A DNA stretch of 64,000 bases from Paratrimastix pyriformis. Its lineage: Eukaryota; Preaxostyla; Paratrimastigidae. Within the stretch, counting starts at the first letter, position 1. Each line of letters starts with the position of its first letter. Under the pieces are notes generated by a model that was given only the letters and a program-made list of their open reading frames with translations, was not told the origin of the DNA and searched no databases. The translations under genes and the position numbers were made by a program. Below, piece after piece: positions 14,299 to 38,643 of this stretch. The DNA lies in assembly GCA_027972325.1 (NCBI GenBank), contig JAPMOS010000002.1, forward strand, positions 43,501-107,500. The letters are read 5' to 3'.

Positions 14299-16499
14299 TC
14301 AGAGCGAGAGCAAGTCGGAGGTCGGCACAGCCAACACCACTTGCGCACTGCTGATTCCGCCAAAGCGCCTCTCCAGGAGCGGGCAGGCCAGCACAACCCT
14401 CTTCCCGCCCACCCCATCGTCGAGTCGCAGAGACCGCAGCTGGGGGCAGGCCAGCGACAGGGGTGACGGCGCGTTGGTGATGTCCAGCTCGAGATTGGCC
14501 AGCCGGGGCAACCCGCCCAGGGCTGCGGCCACCTGGGGCCAGTCACTCGCCGCCACCGAGGGCGCTGGCAGTTTGACGTGGTGCAGGCGGGCCCCATGCC
14601 GAGTCAGCACATCCAGCAGGCTGGCGGCCTCCCAGTAGCCCTCGATGTGCAGGCTGCGGAGCTGCGTGCGGTCGTCCAGCGTCAAATCACCGCCGAACTC
14701 GCGGGCCGCATCATCTGGTCCACGGAACCGGGCGCAGAGCGTCTCCAGGACCGGACATCCCAGCCGACTTTTCAGCCACGTGCCCAAGCTTGAGGTGATG
14801 TCCAGGTGCCGAAGCCCCATGGCCTCCACCAGCAGGTCGAACGGGGTTCCCGTGTCGTTCAGCGAGAGTCGGAGGTGCGTCAGCTGCCCGGGCAGCCGCA
14901 GGACGAGCGGGTTGGACATTCTGGTCAGCTCGAGAGCCATGTCCACCAGTGAGCCGCTCGCGCAGAGCAGGGCCAGCAGGCCCGGTTGGCTCAGCGGCAC
15001 GCGGATGCTGCGCAGTCGAGGCGAGCCGGCCACCACGTGGGGCAACCAGAGTGGATCCCGGCCCAACTCCTGGACATCAACAAGCTCCAGATCAGGCAGG
15101 GGCTCGCGGAATCCCTTGGCGTAAGCGGGCATCCCCTTGACCAGGCGGAGCCGAGGGCAACGCACGGACAGCTGGCGCTTGCCAAGGTGGGGCGGCAGCC
15201 AGAGGTCAACCAGGGCGGGACATTCAAGGTCGAGTGCCTCCAACCGCATCTTCTGGAGGTCAAGGTGCCTGAGTCGGCTGCTGGTGAGACAGAGACGCGG
15301 GACTGTGTGGATTTCGGGGGAAAGCAGGCTGATGGTGAGGGACTCTAGCCGGTCAAGCAATGCGGGTGGCAGGGCCGTTGTGATGACGGCGTCATGGGGA
15401 AGCGAGATGCATGTGAGGTTCAGGTGGGTCAGTCGGGTCAGAGAATCCAGCACTCCCATGAAACGCGCCAACCCAGGGGCATCCGGGCGGGTGATCTCCA
15501 GCTTGAGGCGCTGCAGGGTGGCTTGATTCGCGACCAGAAGTCGGGACAGGGTCGTCCAAGGTGGAGGGGGCGGCGAGGAAAACCGACATCCACGCAACGT
15601 GAGGCGTTCCAGTCGACAGAGCCAGGGGCCAGGCAGGTCCTCTCCCTTGTTCTCCTGATCCATGACCAGGCTGAGGCGGGTCAGGTGGGCCGCGAGAGGC
15701 TCGAGGGCCGCAGGGCGGCAGCGCCCGCCGAGGCGGAGCGTACCAACGGCCGAGAGGCTGCTCACGAAGGCGTCTGATGAGGTTGGCGCAGAATCAACAG
15801 GGCGAATGCCAAGGTGCTGCATGGACCCTGCCAGGGGTGCCAGGGCGTTGATATCCACTGTGGCGGCATTGCTGCGCAGCGACTGAAGGTGGGGGCATGA
15901 GCGGGCGATGGCCGACAGCAAGTGCGCGCTGAGTGGAAGCTGACTGTTGAGGCGGAGTTCCAGCAGTCCCGGCAGGCGGAGCAGGATGCGCTCGATGACG
16001 GACTCAACGTTAGTCGGCAGGTACTCCAGGACCGCCAGCCGGTCGTGTCCGCCAAAGGCCTCATCCACCCAGCCGGCACAGGCGGCCTCGGTGCCACCGC
16101 AGCCGTAAACGTTCGGATAAAAAGGACACTCCGAGGAGCGGAATGACAGTTTGGCAAGACTCTTGCACGGGCCAAGGAGTGCGGCCAGGGCATCAGCGGT
16201 CGGTCTCGTGAATGCAAGTGCCAATTGACGATCGTTCTCGAAGGAGAGCTCGTCATCGAAGGATATTTCGCGTGGAATTCCGCGAACAGCCAGGCGAATG
16301 GCATGAGAAAGGCCCAGGAGCTGCATATAGGTGTGCAGCGGGTAATCTGACTTCTCCACGATGCTCAGCAGGATGTCTTGAGGAAGAAGAGCAAAACAAT
16401 TTCCGAGCTCGACAGGAGAAGCTTCCATCTTGAAAAGCATTGAGCAGAAAGAAAAAACAAATGAAAACAGACCTTAGTTAGCCTCACACGAGGCTGCAT
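14299..16499 (-). CDS. F-box-like/LRR protein C1, intact
   Basis: This is the only family copy with one uninterrupted frame. The mini first exon 16473-16499 (MQPRVRLTK) joins across a 44-bp intron (GTCTG..CAAG) to 14299-16428, giving 718 residues. The ATG at 16440 lies inside this intron and is probably not used. The N-terminus LPQDILLSIVEKSDYPLHTYMQLL is F-box-like; the rest is irregular leucine-rich repeats (for example LPGLLELRLNSQL and LTRLTHLNL), ending SLACPQLRSLRL. F-box/LRR proteins usually act as substrate receptors of SCF ubiquitin ligases; whether this one does is inference. It is more divergent than copies C2-C9, so it is likely the oldest member here. Confidence 0.8.
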
Positions 16500-16584
16500 A
16501 TACAAGACTCAGCGCCGGAATCGTCTTCTTCACCTCCTGGTAGCTAACGCTAAACTGTATGATCGCGCGCGCGTGAACTTTCTT

Positions 16585-16601
16585 CCCCGGGCCAACACGT
16601 T
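16585..16601 (+). repeat. 17-bp dispersed motif, copy 3
   Basis: The exact 17-mer CCCCGGGCCAACACGTT is followed by TATCATCAA, as at copy 2. It lies between LRR C1 and the 3' end of MCM4, and points away from C1. Confidence 0.7.
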
Positions 16602-16820
16602 TATCATCAACTTTCCAGCTTTTTGTCCCCCTTTCCGATACGACACCTTCTCTTGGACGGTCGAGCGCTTTGGGACCATCCCACTGCAGAGCTGATGGAT
16701 CCGAAGAAAAGAGCAGAAAAAGGAGAGAAAAAAGAGAGGAAAATAGAAAGAATAGAGCAAGAAAGGAGGAAGGAAGAAAAAAAAGATCGAGAAAATAGAG
16801 AAGGAATGCGAGAGAGATAA

Positions 16821-28799
<11,979 letters not shown>

Positions 28800-28978
28800 G
28801 TCCGAGGGCAGTGGGAGCTCCGAGTCCGGAACTCGACTTGGAAGATCCTATAGAGGCATGGAGCTAAAACAACCGGAAAGGAAAGAGGGAAAACAGACAG
28901 AAACTGCGGATTTCATTTTGGGTGTTTGAACCGGAGAACGCAGTCGACAGTCCCGAGTTCTAGAGTCCCTATTATGAC

Positions 28979-31199
28979 ATGCTCGGTGCAACCTCAAAGG
29001 TTGGTGTGTTCTCCTTTTTCCTTCTCCAAAGCTCATTCAGTGAGAGTAGCGTGTTCGGCAGGCATGCTCTGTTGAATCAGTCGATCTTTGGGAGCGCCTC
29101 CCTCCTGAACTGCTGCGCACGATTGTTGAGGCCTCTACAAGTCCAGAACGTTGTTACATTCAATTGCTGAGCCTTTCGCATGCTATTCGCCAAAGCATTC
29201 GGGGCATCCTCCGCGAACTGTCTTTCAGATCGGACTTGTTCACACCCACCATCACCGCCGATGCCCTGGCCGCCCTTGTTGGGCCCTGCAAATCCCTCCG
29301 CAAGCTCAAGTTCCCGGTCCCCGATGGGTGGAGCGACATCGACGAGGCCACACGTGCCCACTGGGTGGATGAGACCTTTGGGGGACATACCCAGCTGGCC
29401 GTTCTCACGAAATTTCCCCCACTCTCGGAACCCGTGGTCGAGCGGATCCTGAGCCACCTGCCCGGGCTGGCGGAGCTCACGGCCAGCGGACACCTCGCCA
29501 TGAGCACCCGCCTGCTGGCTGCCCTGGCCCGCTCCTGCCCCGACCTCCAGGTGCTGCGCTGCTCCGTCCCGGAAAACGCCCCCCCGGACTTCGCTGTGCT
29601 GGCGCCCCTCTCGGGAACCCTCCACGAATTCGACATTGAGAGTTTCCTGTCGTCGGACGAGAGCCTGGCCGCCTTCGTGGGCAGTCTCTCGGCCGTGACC
29701 AGCCTGCAGCTATTCTGTCACTGCCCGCCTTCGGTCCTCAAGCCCATCGCCGCGCACCTGACGAAGCTCGAGCTGTACGTTAGCGTGCGCAGTGAGACGG
29801 ACCTGTCCGGCCTGGGGCTCTGCCGACTGGAATCGCTCGACTTGAACCTGTCTTCGAGGCTCCTGCATCCGCTGGCCCCTCGGGCGAACCACCGTGTGCT
29901 GTCCCGCCTGCTGGCCGCCAACCAGGCCACCCTGCACATCCTCAGCCTGACGCTCCGCAACCTGAGTGCCGCTGATGCGCCGTTCCTGATGGCCGTGCTG
30001 CGGGCCCTGCCCCACCTAACGCGCCTGGATTTGACCCTGACGATCACGGACTGCACACTCTCTGCCCTGCTGCCCCCCGATCTGGTCGGCCGGCTGGAAC
30101 ACCTCGACCTGAACATTGACACCGAGGATGATTGGGTGGCGGACCCCGTGCGGATCACCAGCAGCCGGCTGCAGTACCTCTGCCTGCGAATTGAACCCGA
30201 TCCCGAGCTCCCGGGCGCCCTGACCCTGCAGTGCCCACGGCTGCGCACCATGAAGGTGAACGCCCAGCTGAACCTGACCGTGGCAGCCCCCATGCCCGAC
30301 CTGGAAGTGGCGGCCTTCAGTGGGGACCAATTGGCGGTTGATCCCGCCTGGCTGCTGGCCGGCTCGTCGCCCCGACTGCGCGTGCTTGCCGGTGTCCGGC
30401 TGACCCGGCCCGACCTGCTGGCCAGCCTGTGTGCCTCGGGGTCGCTGGTCCGCCTGAAGGACCTCTACTTAGACGTGACCCGGTTCCCCAACCCGCTCGT
30501 CCTGCGGCTGCCGGGGCAGCTGGAGCAGCTCCTCCTGGACATCGACGTGGACGATCGTCCCGACGCCGCTGGTGGGCCACTGCCCCTGCTACCGGTCGAT
30601 CTGCAAGTGGAGGCCCCGGGGCTCTGTTACTTCGCCCTGGGCACCCACGCCGCGGTGCCGCTCTCGGTGCGGTTGTGCCTGCACAACTGCCCAAACGTGG
30701 CCTGCCTCGAACTCATGTCGCATACTGGCTCGACTCCATCCAGACCCTCCCTGATGAGCTGACGCACCTCCGATACCTCTTCGTTGACGGTGATCACGAT
30801 GCTGCGACCCTCCTGTTTGGCCTGCTGACCCGGCAAGGGGCCCGACTGCGCAAAGTCACATACCTGTGCGGAGCCGACGCAAAGTTGCGTGCAGTCTGGT
30901 CCCAGTTGATGGAGGCCCTGTCCGGGCTGCCCCGGCTGACCAGCCTTAGTCTGGCGATCCCCACAGATCTCTGCGAGGTCTTGCCCCATCTGCCGATTGC
31001 CTGTCCCAAGCTGCGGCGGCTCTATTTGACGAGATTTCCCGACGCGGCCAAGGTGGTGCTGGCCTGTCCGCTGCTGGAGCGGATCACGGGCATTCGTGAT
31101 CAGCCTCGCCAGGTGGAGTTCGCCCTGCCCGCCCCCAACCTGGGCCCCCAGGGCCTCGGCGAGGATGAGGTGATGGACGAGGAAGACGACGAGGCGTAG
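28979..31199 (+). pseudogene. F-box-like/LRR family copy C2, one frame break
   Basis: The mini exon 28979-28999 (MLGATSK) joins across a 50-bp intron (GTTGG..GTAG) to 29050. The domain start is DLWERLPPELLRTIVEAS. The LRR frame is open to about 30720, where a 2-base difference from copy C4 shifts it; the other frame then runs to the family C-terminus (ACPLLERITGIRD..EEDDEA) at 31199. With one break over 700 codons it could be a young pseudogene, or intact with an assembly error. C4 is its closest relative. It starts 179 bp from MCM4 in divergent orientation. Confidence 0.75.
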
Positions 31200-31203
31200 C
31201 CGG

Positions 31204-31235
31204 GTTCTTTGCCCCCCCCCCCCCCCCCCCCCGGA
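31204..31235. repeat. Poly-C run
   Basis: About 20 C residues lie just after the stop of LRR C2. Similar C or G runs follow the ends of copies C4 and C5 (41101-41119 and 41261-41274). Confidence 0.9.
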
Positions 31236-31300
31236 GCGTAACGCGTGGCGCGAAGGCGCACGAAATCCTTCCTTCTTGATCGTGATCGCGAATACACAGC

Positions 31301-31490
31301 AGAGTTGCACGAAAGTTGTAAAAAAGGAGAAAGTGAGAAAGAAAAAAGGAAATTTTTTTGTCGTTGTGTTTGGTCACGAGGAACGGTCTGGGACTCGAGG
31401 CGAGAGGTCTTTCTTGGGTGGAGAAAAAAAAGAAGAAAGAAAGTGGAGAAAGAAAAAAGAAGAAGAAAGCAGCTTTTTTCGTGCAACTCT
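31301..31490. mobile_element. MITE-like element A
   Basis: This 190-bp non-coding element has perfect 14-bp terminal inverted repeats AGAGTTGCACGAAA and is flanked by direct AGC duplications (31298-31300, 31491-31493). Its interior is A/G-rich. Element B nearby is its relative. A 3-bp target duplication fits PIF/Harbinger-like or CACTA-like families, but the superfamily cannot be assigned without a transposase. Confidence 0.8.
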
Positions 31491-31564
31491 AGCATATTTT
31501 CTCTCTTTCTTTCTGATGATTGGTGGGGGGGTGGGTGGGTGGGTGGGTGGTAGTGGTGGGGAAA

Positions 31565-31581
31565 AACGTGTTGGCCCGGGG
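31565..31581 (-). repeat. 17-bp dispersed motif, copy 4
   Basis: The exact motif lies on the minus strand and is followed by TTTCCCCA. It shares a longer context with copy 5 (CTTCTCCGGCAATT and GCCCC before the motif, TTTTTCCCCA after). Confidence 0.7.
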
Positions 31582-31727
31582 ACAACGGGGCAATAATTTA
31601 ATTGCCGGAGAAGAACGAAGAAGGAGGTGAAGGAAGAAGGGAAATGCAAAAAGAAAGAGGAGAACGTGACGAAAGGACGATAGTAGAGAAAATTCGTTTC
31701 CAAAAAAGGGGACAAAAAGAAAGGGTT

Positions 31728-31939
31728 AGAGTTGCACGAAAGTTGTAAAAAAGGAGAAAGAAGTGGAGAAAGAAAAAAGAAAGTGAGAAAGAAAAAAGTA
31801 AATTTTTTGTCGTTGCGTTTGTGCACGAGGGACAGTCTGGGACTCGAGGCGAGAGGTCTTTCTTGGGTGGAGAAAAAAAAGAAGAAAGAAAGTGGAGAAA
31901 GAAAAAAGAAGAAGAAAGCAACTTTTTTCGTGCAACTCT
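31728..31939. mobile_element. MITE-like element B
   Basis: This 212-bp relative of element A has the same 14-bp inverted ends and is flanked by direct GTT duplications (31725-31727, 31940-31942). It is in the same orientation as A, with an extra purine-rich stretch near its left end. Confidence 0.8.
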
Positions 31940-32321
31940 GTTTACCCCACATTTCATTTTAACGGTTCCCACCCCTGCCAAGATGTTCAAAAGGCAACGA
32001 TTATCTCCAACTTCAGAAAACTGAGGTTGGAGGGAGGGGAGGACGAGGGGGAGGACGAGGGGGGGACGGCCGTGCTGTCCTCTTCAGGTGGGCTGGCGAT
32101 TGTCCCCCCCTCTGGTTGGTGTCTCGTTCGGGAGGCGACGGCCAATTTGTGGTTTGGCAGCCCAGAGGATGAAAAAGGACAACACAATCGACGAAGGAAA
32201 AAGTGACGCAACACCAGTCATCAATCCCCCGAAGGGAGCCCACGGTCAGGGGACGTTGCCAGTCATAGAGAGCGTTGATGATCAAGCACCCACCGAAAAG
32301 TTGGCCAGGGGACAAGTCTCG

Positions 32322-33127
32322 TCACGTGAGTTGAAACGCCCGCAGGGGCACCTCATCGGGCCCCACCCAGTTGGGTAGATGTCGCCCCTGGGGCATAAAC
32401 TCGGTGATGCAGATGACCTGCTCGCCGCGCACCATGATTTGGGGCATCCGCCTGACCGTAACGCAGCGTGGCCGGTGGGTGCGCCCCTCCGGGGTGATTG
32501 TGGGTCGGACGGGGGCATAGGGCCATGTGACCTCGGCCACCCGGGTTAAGACCAGGTTCCAGTGCTTGTCAAACATTTCGATGGTGCCCACAAGAAACCC
32601 GCGATAGTTTGTGGGGCCGCGGAGACAAATCTGTGGCCAGAACCCCAGGGACGAGTCGGCAGTGTAGAGAAAAAGAAGACGCCGCAGACTTTCACGCGGG
32701 CACGGGAACGGAACCACTTCGCAAGGAGCGAAAAAGGACCTCGTTGGAGGGAATCCTTCGCGAGGAGCGCATCCATAAAATCCCAGCTGGGCTGTGGTGG
32801 CGGTGTGGGGACGGGAAGGGGTGGCGGTGACTGATCGCGGGCGGATTGTGGTCGGGTCTGCGGGGGGGTTTGTGATCTTGGAGCAGATGGCTCGTAGGGT
32901 CGCCGCTTATCGGGCTGTGTAAGAGGTTTGGACGGTACCGGACGAGCATTCGATGGTGGTCGGGCCTGCTCTTCCTGATCGAGTTTGGCGAGCATCCATT
33001 TGGGCAGAAGAACACGGCACTTGTATATATTGTCGAGTGGACACACATTTGCAGGGATGAACACCCGATCCGAGTACAGGGCCTTGAGCGGGTTGAAATG
33101 CGGCGAGCTCAAGTCAAACTCAGACAT
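32322..33127 (-). CDS. LSM11: LSM11-like U7 snRNP Sm protein, two exons
   Basis: LSM11 replaces SmD2 in the U7 snRNP, which cuts histone pre-mRNA 3' ends in the nucleus. Exons are 32690-33127 and 32322-32630, split by a 59-bp intron (GTCTG..CACAG), giving 248 residues. The N-terminus LSSPHFNPLKALY matches the LSM11 signature that contacts Lsm10 and FLASH. A Pro-rich linker follows. The Sm fold begins GPFSLLAKWFRSRARVK and continues RGFLVGTIEMFDKHWNLVL (Sm1). MVRGEQVICI is Sm2. The protein is shorter than the animal one. The start ATG is 91 bp from that of the divergent exonuclease gene, implying a shared promoter. Confidence 0.85.
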
Positions 33128-33218
33128 CGGGGTGTACGACGGGGTACTTGCGATTTCTGTTTTTCAAAGCTTCTCCACAAAATTCCCCGGTAGCCCCGCA
33201 TTTCTGACGTCCCTGACC

Positions 33219-35886
33219 ATGTTGAATGCGACCTGTTTCATTGTAGTCGATACTGAAACAACTGGATGCAAGAAAACGGACCGGATTGTGGAAATTGGTG
33301 CCGTTGAGTTGGTATGTGAACCCGGGTCCTATGATATCCGTGTTGGACGATCTTTTCATAGATTCGCAAACCCATCAAGTCTGTACGCGTGCAATTCGTT
33401 CGGATTTTTTTTGATATCCTTTTCGCTGCGTTCAGAACGTTCTTGTGAGGCCGCTGAGAAGATCCATGGTATTTATTCCGATTTCCTCGCTCCCATGCCT
33501 CCTGTTTCCATGGTGATGAAAGAATTCTTGCAATTCATTCATCATCCCACTGATCGTCTGGACGCTGCCAAGCTCACCATCGGCGCTGGTCTGTCCCGTC
33601 CCCTCCAACACACCTATTTCATTCACCTGTTCCATAGATATCATCCGGACCCTGCAATACGATCACCCAGAGGTGATCTTCCCCACGGTGGCTCCGCCCC
33701 CGAAAAAGTCGCCGGCATCCCCGCGGTACGGCACACACGAGTGTCCCTTTCTGGTGGCCCACAACGCCAGCTTTGACGCGACCCACATCAACCAGGAGCT
33801 GGAGCTGTGCGGTGCCGACCCCATCGATTTGAACCGGTGGCTCTGCACCAAGGAGCTGCTTCACCTGGTCTTTCCCGAGTTTCTCCGGGCCTCGCTGGAT
33901 TTTGCGGTTGGTACCCTGGGCATCTTCCACAATATGCGCCAAAACGCGCCGGGACATGACGAGTCACCACGCCCCGGGGATTCAGACGGCGACCCGGCGG
34001 CTCCTGCCAATCCTGCCCCAGTTTCCACGCTGCCACAGCCGCCACAGCCACCCAACATCAGCACCGCCTCTGCCATGGCGGGACTCGACGCCACTGCAAT
34101 CAGCGCGTCAGAACTCGGCCCGGACTCCAGTGTGTCGACTCAACCCCCTGCCTGCGGCGCGTCTGCTCAACCCACCTGCCCGTCGACTCAACCCCCTCCT
34201 CTGGTCCCCACGTCGACACAAACCCCTGCCTGCGGCGCGTCTGATCAACCCACCTGCCCGTCGACTCAACCCCCTCCGGCCCCCACGTCGACTCAACTCC
34301 TTGCCTGCACTCAACCTCCTCCTCTGGTCCCCCCGTCGACTCAACCCATTGCCTGCAGCGCGTCGGCTCAACTCCCTCCTCTGGTGCCCACGTCGACTCA
34401 ACCCACTGCATGCTCCTCGTCGACTCAACCCACGTCGACTCAACCCCCTCCTCCTGCCCCTCGTGCCTGCTGCCCGCCGGTTGGTTCCGACACGGCGTCG
34501 GCGCATCTCGATGACAATGCCGTGGCTGCCGGGATGGACCTGGAAGTCACTGCCTCCGCCGCCCCTGCCGCCCCTGCCGGGACCTGCGCCACTCCCGCCA
34601 CACAAACAGCACCAGCCGTTTCCGCCCCTGCCACTGCCGAGCCGCCTGTGGTCACTGCCGCCTCCTGCAGCAGCAGCACAATTGCACCGCTCGCTGCCAC
34701 TGCTGCAAGCGTCCACCCCCCACCGACCACGGAAGACCCTGGCGAGCCACCGGTCATCATCACCAGCAGCAGCAGCAGCACCGCCACTGTCGTCGCACGC
34801 TCTGGCGAGCCGCCTGCCATCCCCATCATCACCAGCAGCACCAGCAGCACCGCCACTGTCGTCGCACGCTCTGAAGACCCTGCCGAGCCGCCTGCGGCGG
34901 CGACCTGGACTGACCAGCAGATTCACAATGCCCTGGGGGACAGCTACCTCTGTGCGGCCTTGTTGATGACCTGCCGTGCCGAGTGGCTCACGGCCGCATT
35001 TCTGGAGAAGCAGGGTCGACCCCCGTCCGACCGGCCGCCCTACCCCCGTTTTGGCCCGCCGGCCCGCACCCAGCCCGGCCGGTCGTGGGTTCAAATCCCG
35101 CCGGGCCCACAAATTGACCGGGCCGCCAACCGGATTGTGTACAGTGACCCCCGGCTGGTCTACCTGCCCCCAGTTCGCCCAGAGGACGACCGCGAGTGGG
35201 CGCGACAGGCATGGGACAGACTGCTGGGGTACTTGAATAGCCCAGACCTGCCCGCGTCTCATCTGATGTCCCTGCTGTTCTTGGCGAAGTATGAGACCTT
35301 CCTGCCGCCTGCCCTCTTCGCCCTCATGACCCCGGCGGCCCCACGCCCGGCACTACCACCACCACCACAGCAGCAACAACAGCCACAGGCAGGCCCACGC
35401 GCACGCAGACAACGCCTGCCTGCGCCCGATGATGACCCCGAATTTGACGATGATGAGGACGACGGTCCGCCACAGCGCCGCACGCGCCGCAGGCGGAAGG
35501 GCCCGCCGCCTCCTGGGGACCTGGAAAAGACCATTCACGAGGTCCACACAGCCATCACGCGGTTGCTGGCCGCCCGGCCCTTCAGTGATGTCGACGATTT
35601 GCATCGAAAGGCCCGCGGCATTCGGGCCATCACGCAGGCCTTCTGGGGGGTGCTCATCTACCAGTGCGCACCGCTTCCGACGCCCGTGGCGGCCGAAGAG
35701 GCGATAGGGGATGATGATGGCCATGAGGCGGGAGCCACCAGGCCGTCTTCTGCTGAGGCGGATTCAGCACGTGCTGCTGCTCCTGCTGCTGCTGCTGCTG
35801 CTGCTGATGTGGATTCAACACGCACTGCTCCTGCTCCTGCTCCTGCTCCTGCTGCTGATGATGTTACTGGAGACCGGGGTGAATAG
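33219..35886 (+). CDS. DEDD-type (DnaQ-like) exonuclease with long low-complexity tail
   Basis: Exons are 33219-33378, 33436-33588 and 33638-35886, with 57- and 49-bp introns that both begin GTCTG, giving 853 residues. The first two exons and the start of the third encode a 3'-5' exonuclease fold: FIVVDTETTG (DxE metal site), IVEIGAVEL, CEAAEKIHGIY and FLVAHNASFD (second Asp). The last motif (HxxxxD) may be GHDESPRPGD, which is atypical, so activity is uncertain. The remaining 600 residues are Pro/Thr/Ala-rich with a 20-residue STQPP repeat (34130-34450) and a globular-looking stretch (about 34900-35330: NALGDSYLCAALLM, WDRLLGYLNSP). A basic RRTRRRRK cluster could be a nuclear signal. The nucleic-acid target is unknown. 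Confidence 0.75.
34130..34450. repeat. Coding minisatellite TCGACTCAACCC
   Basis: Imperfect units of 30-60 bp starting TCGACTCAACCC encode (P)STQPPPLVP/ACGAS repeats within the exonuclease tail. They stay in frame, so they are probably translated. Confidence 0.85.
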
Positions 35887-36401
35887 ATCACGCTTCCACC
35901 ACCCAACACCCCCCACCCCCCGCCGAGCGGAGCCGCCTCGTCGTGCAACGAAAATAATGTGATCGCCCTTTTCTTTCTTCCGCTCCTTTTTCTCAGGTTC
36001 GTCGGGGGGGGGGGTGGTGGGGGGAATGGAGACAATTTCTTGGCACTGAGGGGGGTGGCGGTGGTGGGTCGACATCACCCTGCGGCTCGGTATGCTCTGC
36101 CCCCCCGGCACTGGCGACCGTCCACAGTCAGAAGCACCCGACTTTTGTGATTCTTCGATCTGAAGAGCGACAGAGCCCCTGCCCATTATCTATCCACGCG
36201 GGCCGAAAGCCCAGGGGTACCCAGGGAGACCCACGCGCCCCCGCCAGCCCAGCACACGCCACCCCTTCCCCAGGCGGGCCGGAGATAAATGGCGGCGAGT
36301 GTGGCTGTTTTCTTTTTCGCCTCTTCTTCGTCTTCCTTTTTTTTTTCCTTTTTTTTTCCCCCCCCTTTACAATCAGGCGGGAGGTGGAGGGGGAGAGGGC
36401 T

Positions 36402-38545
36402 TTAGAAAAGGGTGCGCAGGTTTGGTGCGGGCAGGGTCAGTTCCAGCTGACTCGAGTTTTTGATGCCCCAGAGCTCCTCCAGCAGCGGGCAGGCCAGCAC
36501 CACCTTGGTCTCGTCGGACAAGCCGCGCAAGAAGAGCGTGCGCAGTTGGGGGCAGGCGAGTGAAAGAGGGGACGGTGCGCCCGACACGTCCAGGGTGAGG
36601 CTGGCCAGTCGGGGCAGCCCGGACAGGGCCCCCATCAGCCGCGGCCAGTATTCGACCAGTCCCTCCGCGAGGGAGAAATCGCACAGCCGGGCCCCGTGGC
36701 GGGTCAGCAAGGCAAGCAGGCTGTCCGCGTCGAGGTGGAACACAACGCTGATGAAACGGGGCTGCATCGCCGCCGGCGCCACCGTCTCATCCTCGTCCGC
36801 TTGGAAGGAAAGCAGGGCGGAAGAATTGAGCCAGAGGCTAACCAGATGCGGGCAGTTGCGCAGCCACGCCCGACCAGGTTTGTTGCCAATAATGGCCAGG
36901 GAGAAGTCGAGGAGCTCAGGGGCTTCCACCTGCAAGTCGGGCGGCGGCAGTGGGGGCTCACCTTTGTCGGTGCAATCCGTCTCCTCGATGTTCAACCCGA
37001 GGCGCTCCAGATGCGGCAGTCGCAGGACGAGCGGGTTCGGGAGCCGGGCCGCATTCAAGTTCAACAGCACCAGGTGGACCAACGACTCGAAGGCGCACAG
37101 CCGAGCCAGCAGGTCGGGCCGGGTCAGGTGGATGTCGGAGAGCACTCGCAGCCGGGGTGATCCGGTCAGGAGCCAGGCGGGATCAACCAAATACCCTCCA
37201 CTGAAGGCGGCATTTTCCAGGTCAGGCATGGGCATGGGATCCACCCCGTCCAGGCTCTGGGCGGGCACACTGAGCTTCCGAAGCCGAGGGAATTGCAGTG
37301 AGGTCAGACGGCAGGGGTTCCCGATGCCGATCCACCAGGGCGGGGCAGTGCAGTGCAAGTTCGGACGGGGGACCCGACTGTCCTCTGAGGCAAAGTTGCT
37401 GGAGCCGGTTGCTGGCGATGCGCAAGGGATGCAGCCCGGTGGGGCTCGTGATGCTGAGGCGCTCCAACCGGTCGAGCAGATCGGGCGGCAGGGCCGAGAT
37501 GGAGCAGCCCTGGAAATCGAGATGAATCAGGTGGGGCAAGGCGCGCAGCGAGGCAATCAGGATTGCCAATTTAGCGGCATCCGGCGCGAAGAGCTTCAGG
37601 CGGAGTCGGTGCAACGTTGCCTGGTTGGCCGCCAGCAGCCGGGCCAGCGGGGCAACCAACCTGGCCGAGGACAAGACCACTGAGAGCGCCTCCAACCTGC
37701 AGAGCCACGGGCCAGGCAGGTTCTTCTCCTCTCGCAGGTCGTCGTCGAGCTCGAGAGTCGTCAGGTGAGAGGCGATGGGCTCGAGGGCTGCGGACGGGCA
37801 GCAGCAGCGGGGGAGCTTCAGGCTGGTCACGGCCGAAAGGCTGCACACAAGGGCCGCCAAGCTCTCCTCAGAACTCGTGACACCTCGAATAACGAGCTCT
37901 CTGAGGACGCCCGAGAGGGGTGCCAGCGCAGCGAAGTCCAGGGGGGCGGATTTCGAGACAGAGCATTGCAGCACCTGGAGACATGGGCAGGACCGGGCTA
38001 GGGCAGCCAGTAGGCGGGTGCTCATGAGGAGCGTGTCCACCGTGAGCTCCACCAGCCCGGGCAGGCGGCTCAGGATGCGCTCGACCACGGGTTCCGAGAG
38101 TGGGGGGATTAGCGTGAGTCTGGCAAGCTGGTTGTGTTCCCCAAAGGCTTCATCCACCCAGCTGCCGGCAGTGGGGCCCTCTTGTACGTTTATGATCGAA
38201 ATTTTGAGGAAAGAGAGGGAGCGGATGGATTTGCAGGGCCCAACAAGGGCGGCGATCGGATCGGGAGTGATGGTGGGCAAGATGTCGGGGGGTTCATCAA
38301 AGGACAGCTCGTGGGGAGTGCCCCGAATTCTCGTACGAATGGCATGCGAAAGTCCCAATAACTGAACGTAGACATGGAGTGGGTGCGGAGAGGCCTCCAC
38401 GATGGTCCGCAGGAGTTCGGGCGGAAGACGGACCCAAAGATCCACTTCGTCTGCCGGAATCTCCTTCGCAATCTATGTTCAATGAGAGGCTGAGTCATTC
38501 GGTGGAATCGAGAAAGACCTTCTTTTGGACCCTTCGCTGCTCCAT
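36402..38545 (-). pseudogene. F-box-like/LRR family copy C3, one frame break
   Basis: The mini exon 38519-38545 (MEQRRVQKK) joins across a 46-bp intron (GTCTT..CATAG) to 38472. The domain opens IAKEIPADEVDLWVRLPPELL. The frame is open to about 37345, where bases seen in the other copies (after CPALV) are missing, and resumes in a second frame to the end at 36402. It lacks the acidic Glu/Asp tail of C2 and C7. The start codon is 98 bp from that of C4 on the other strand. Confidence 0.75.
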
Positions 38546-38643
38546 TTTCAATCCTCCGGCAGGTGTCGAAATTACGTGAGGGGTCTGAGACACCTTGTAA
38601 TTTGAATTATTGCATCCGCCGGAGGCCGGGACTTCTCTGTGGC

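Noticed and set aside
35040-35115. tRNA gene on the plus strand
   Set aside because: The T arm and 3' acceptor are good, but the best matching 5' acceptor leaves only about 58 nt, with no room for D and anticodon arms. I kept it as a finding, not as a tRNA feature.
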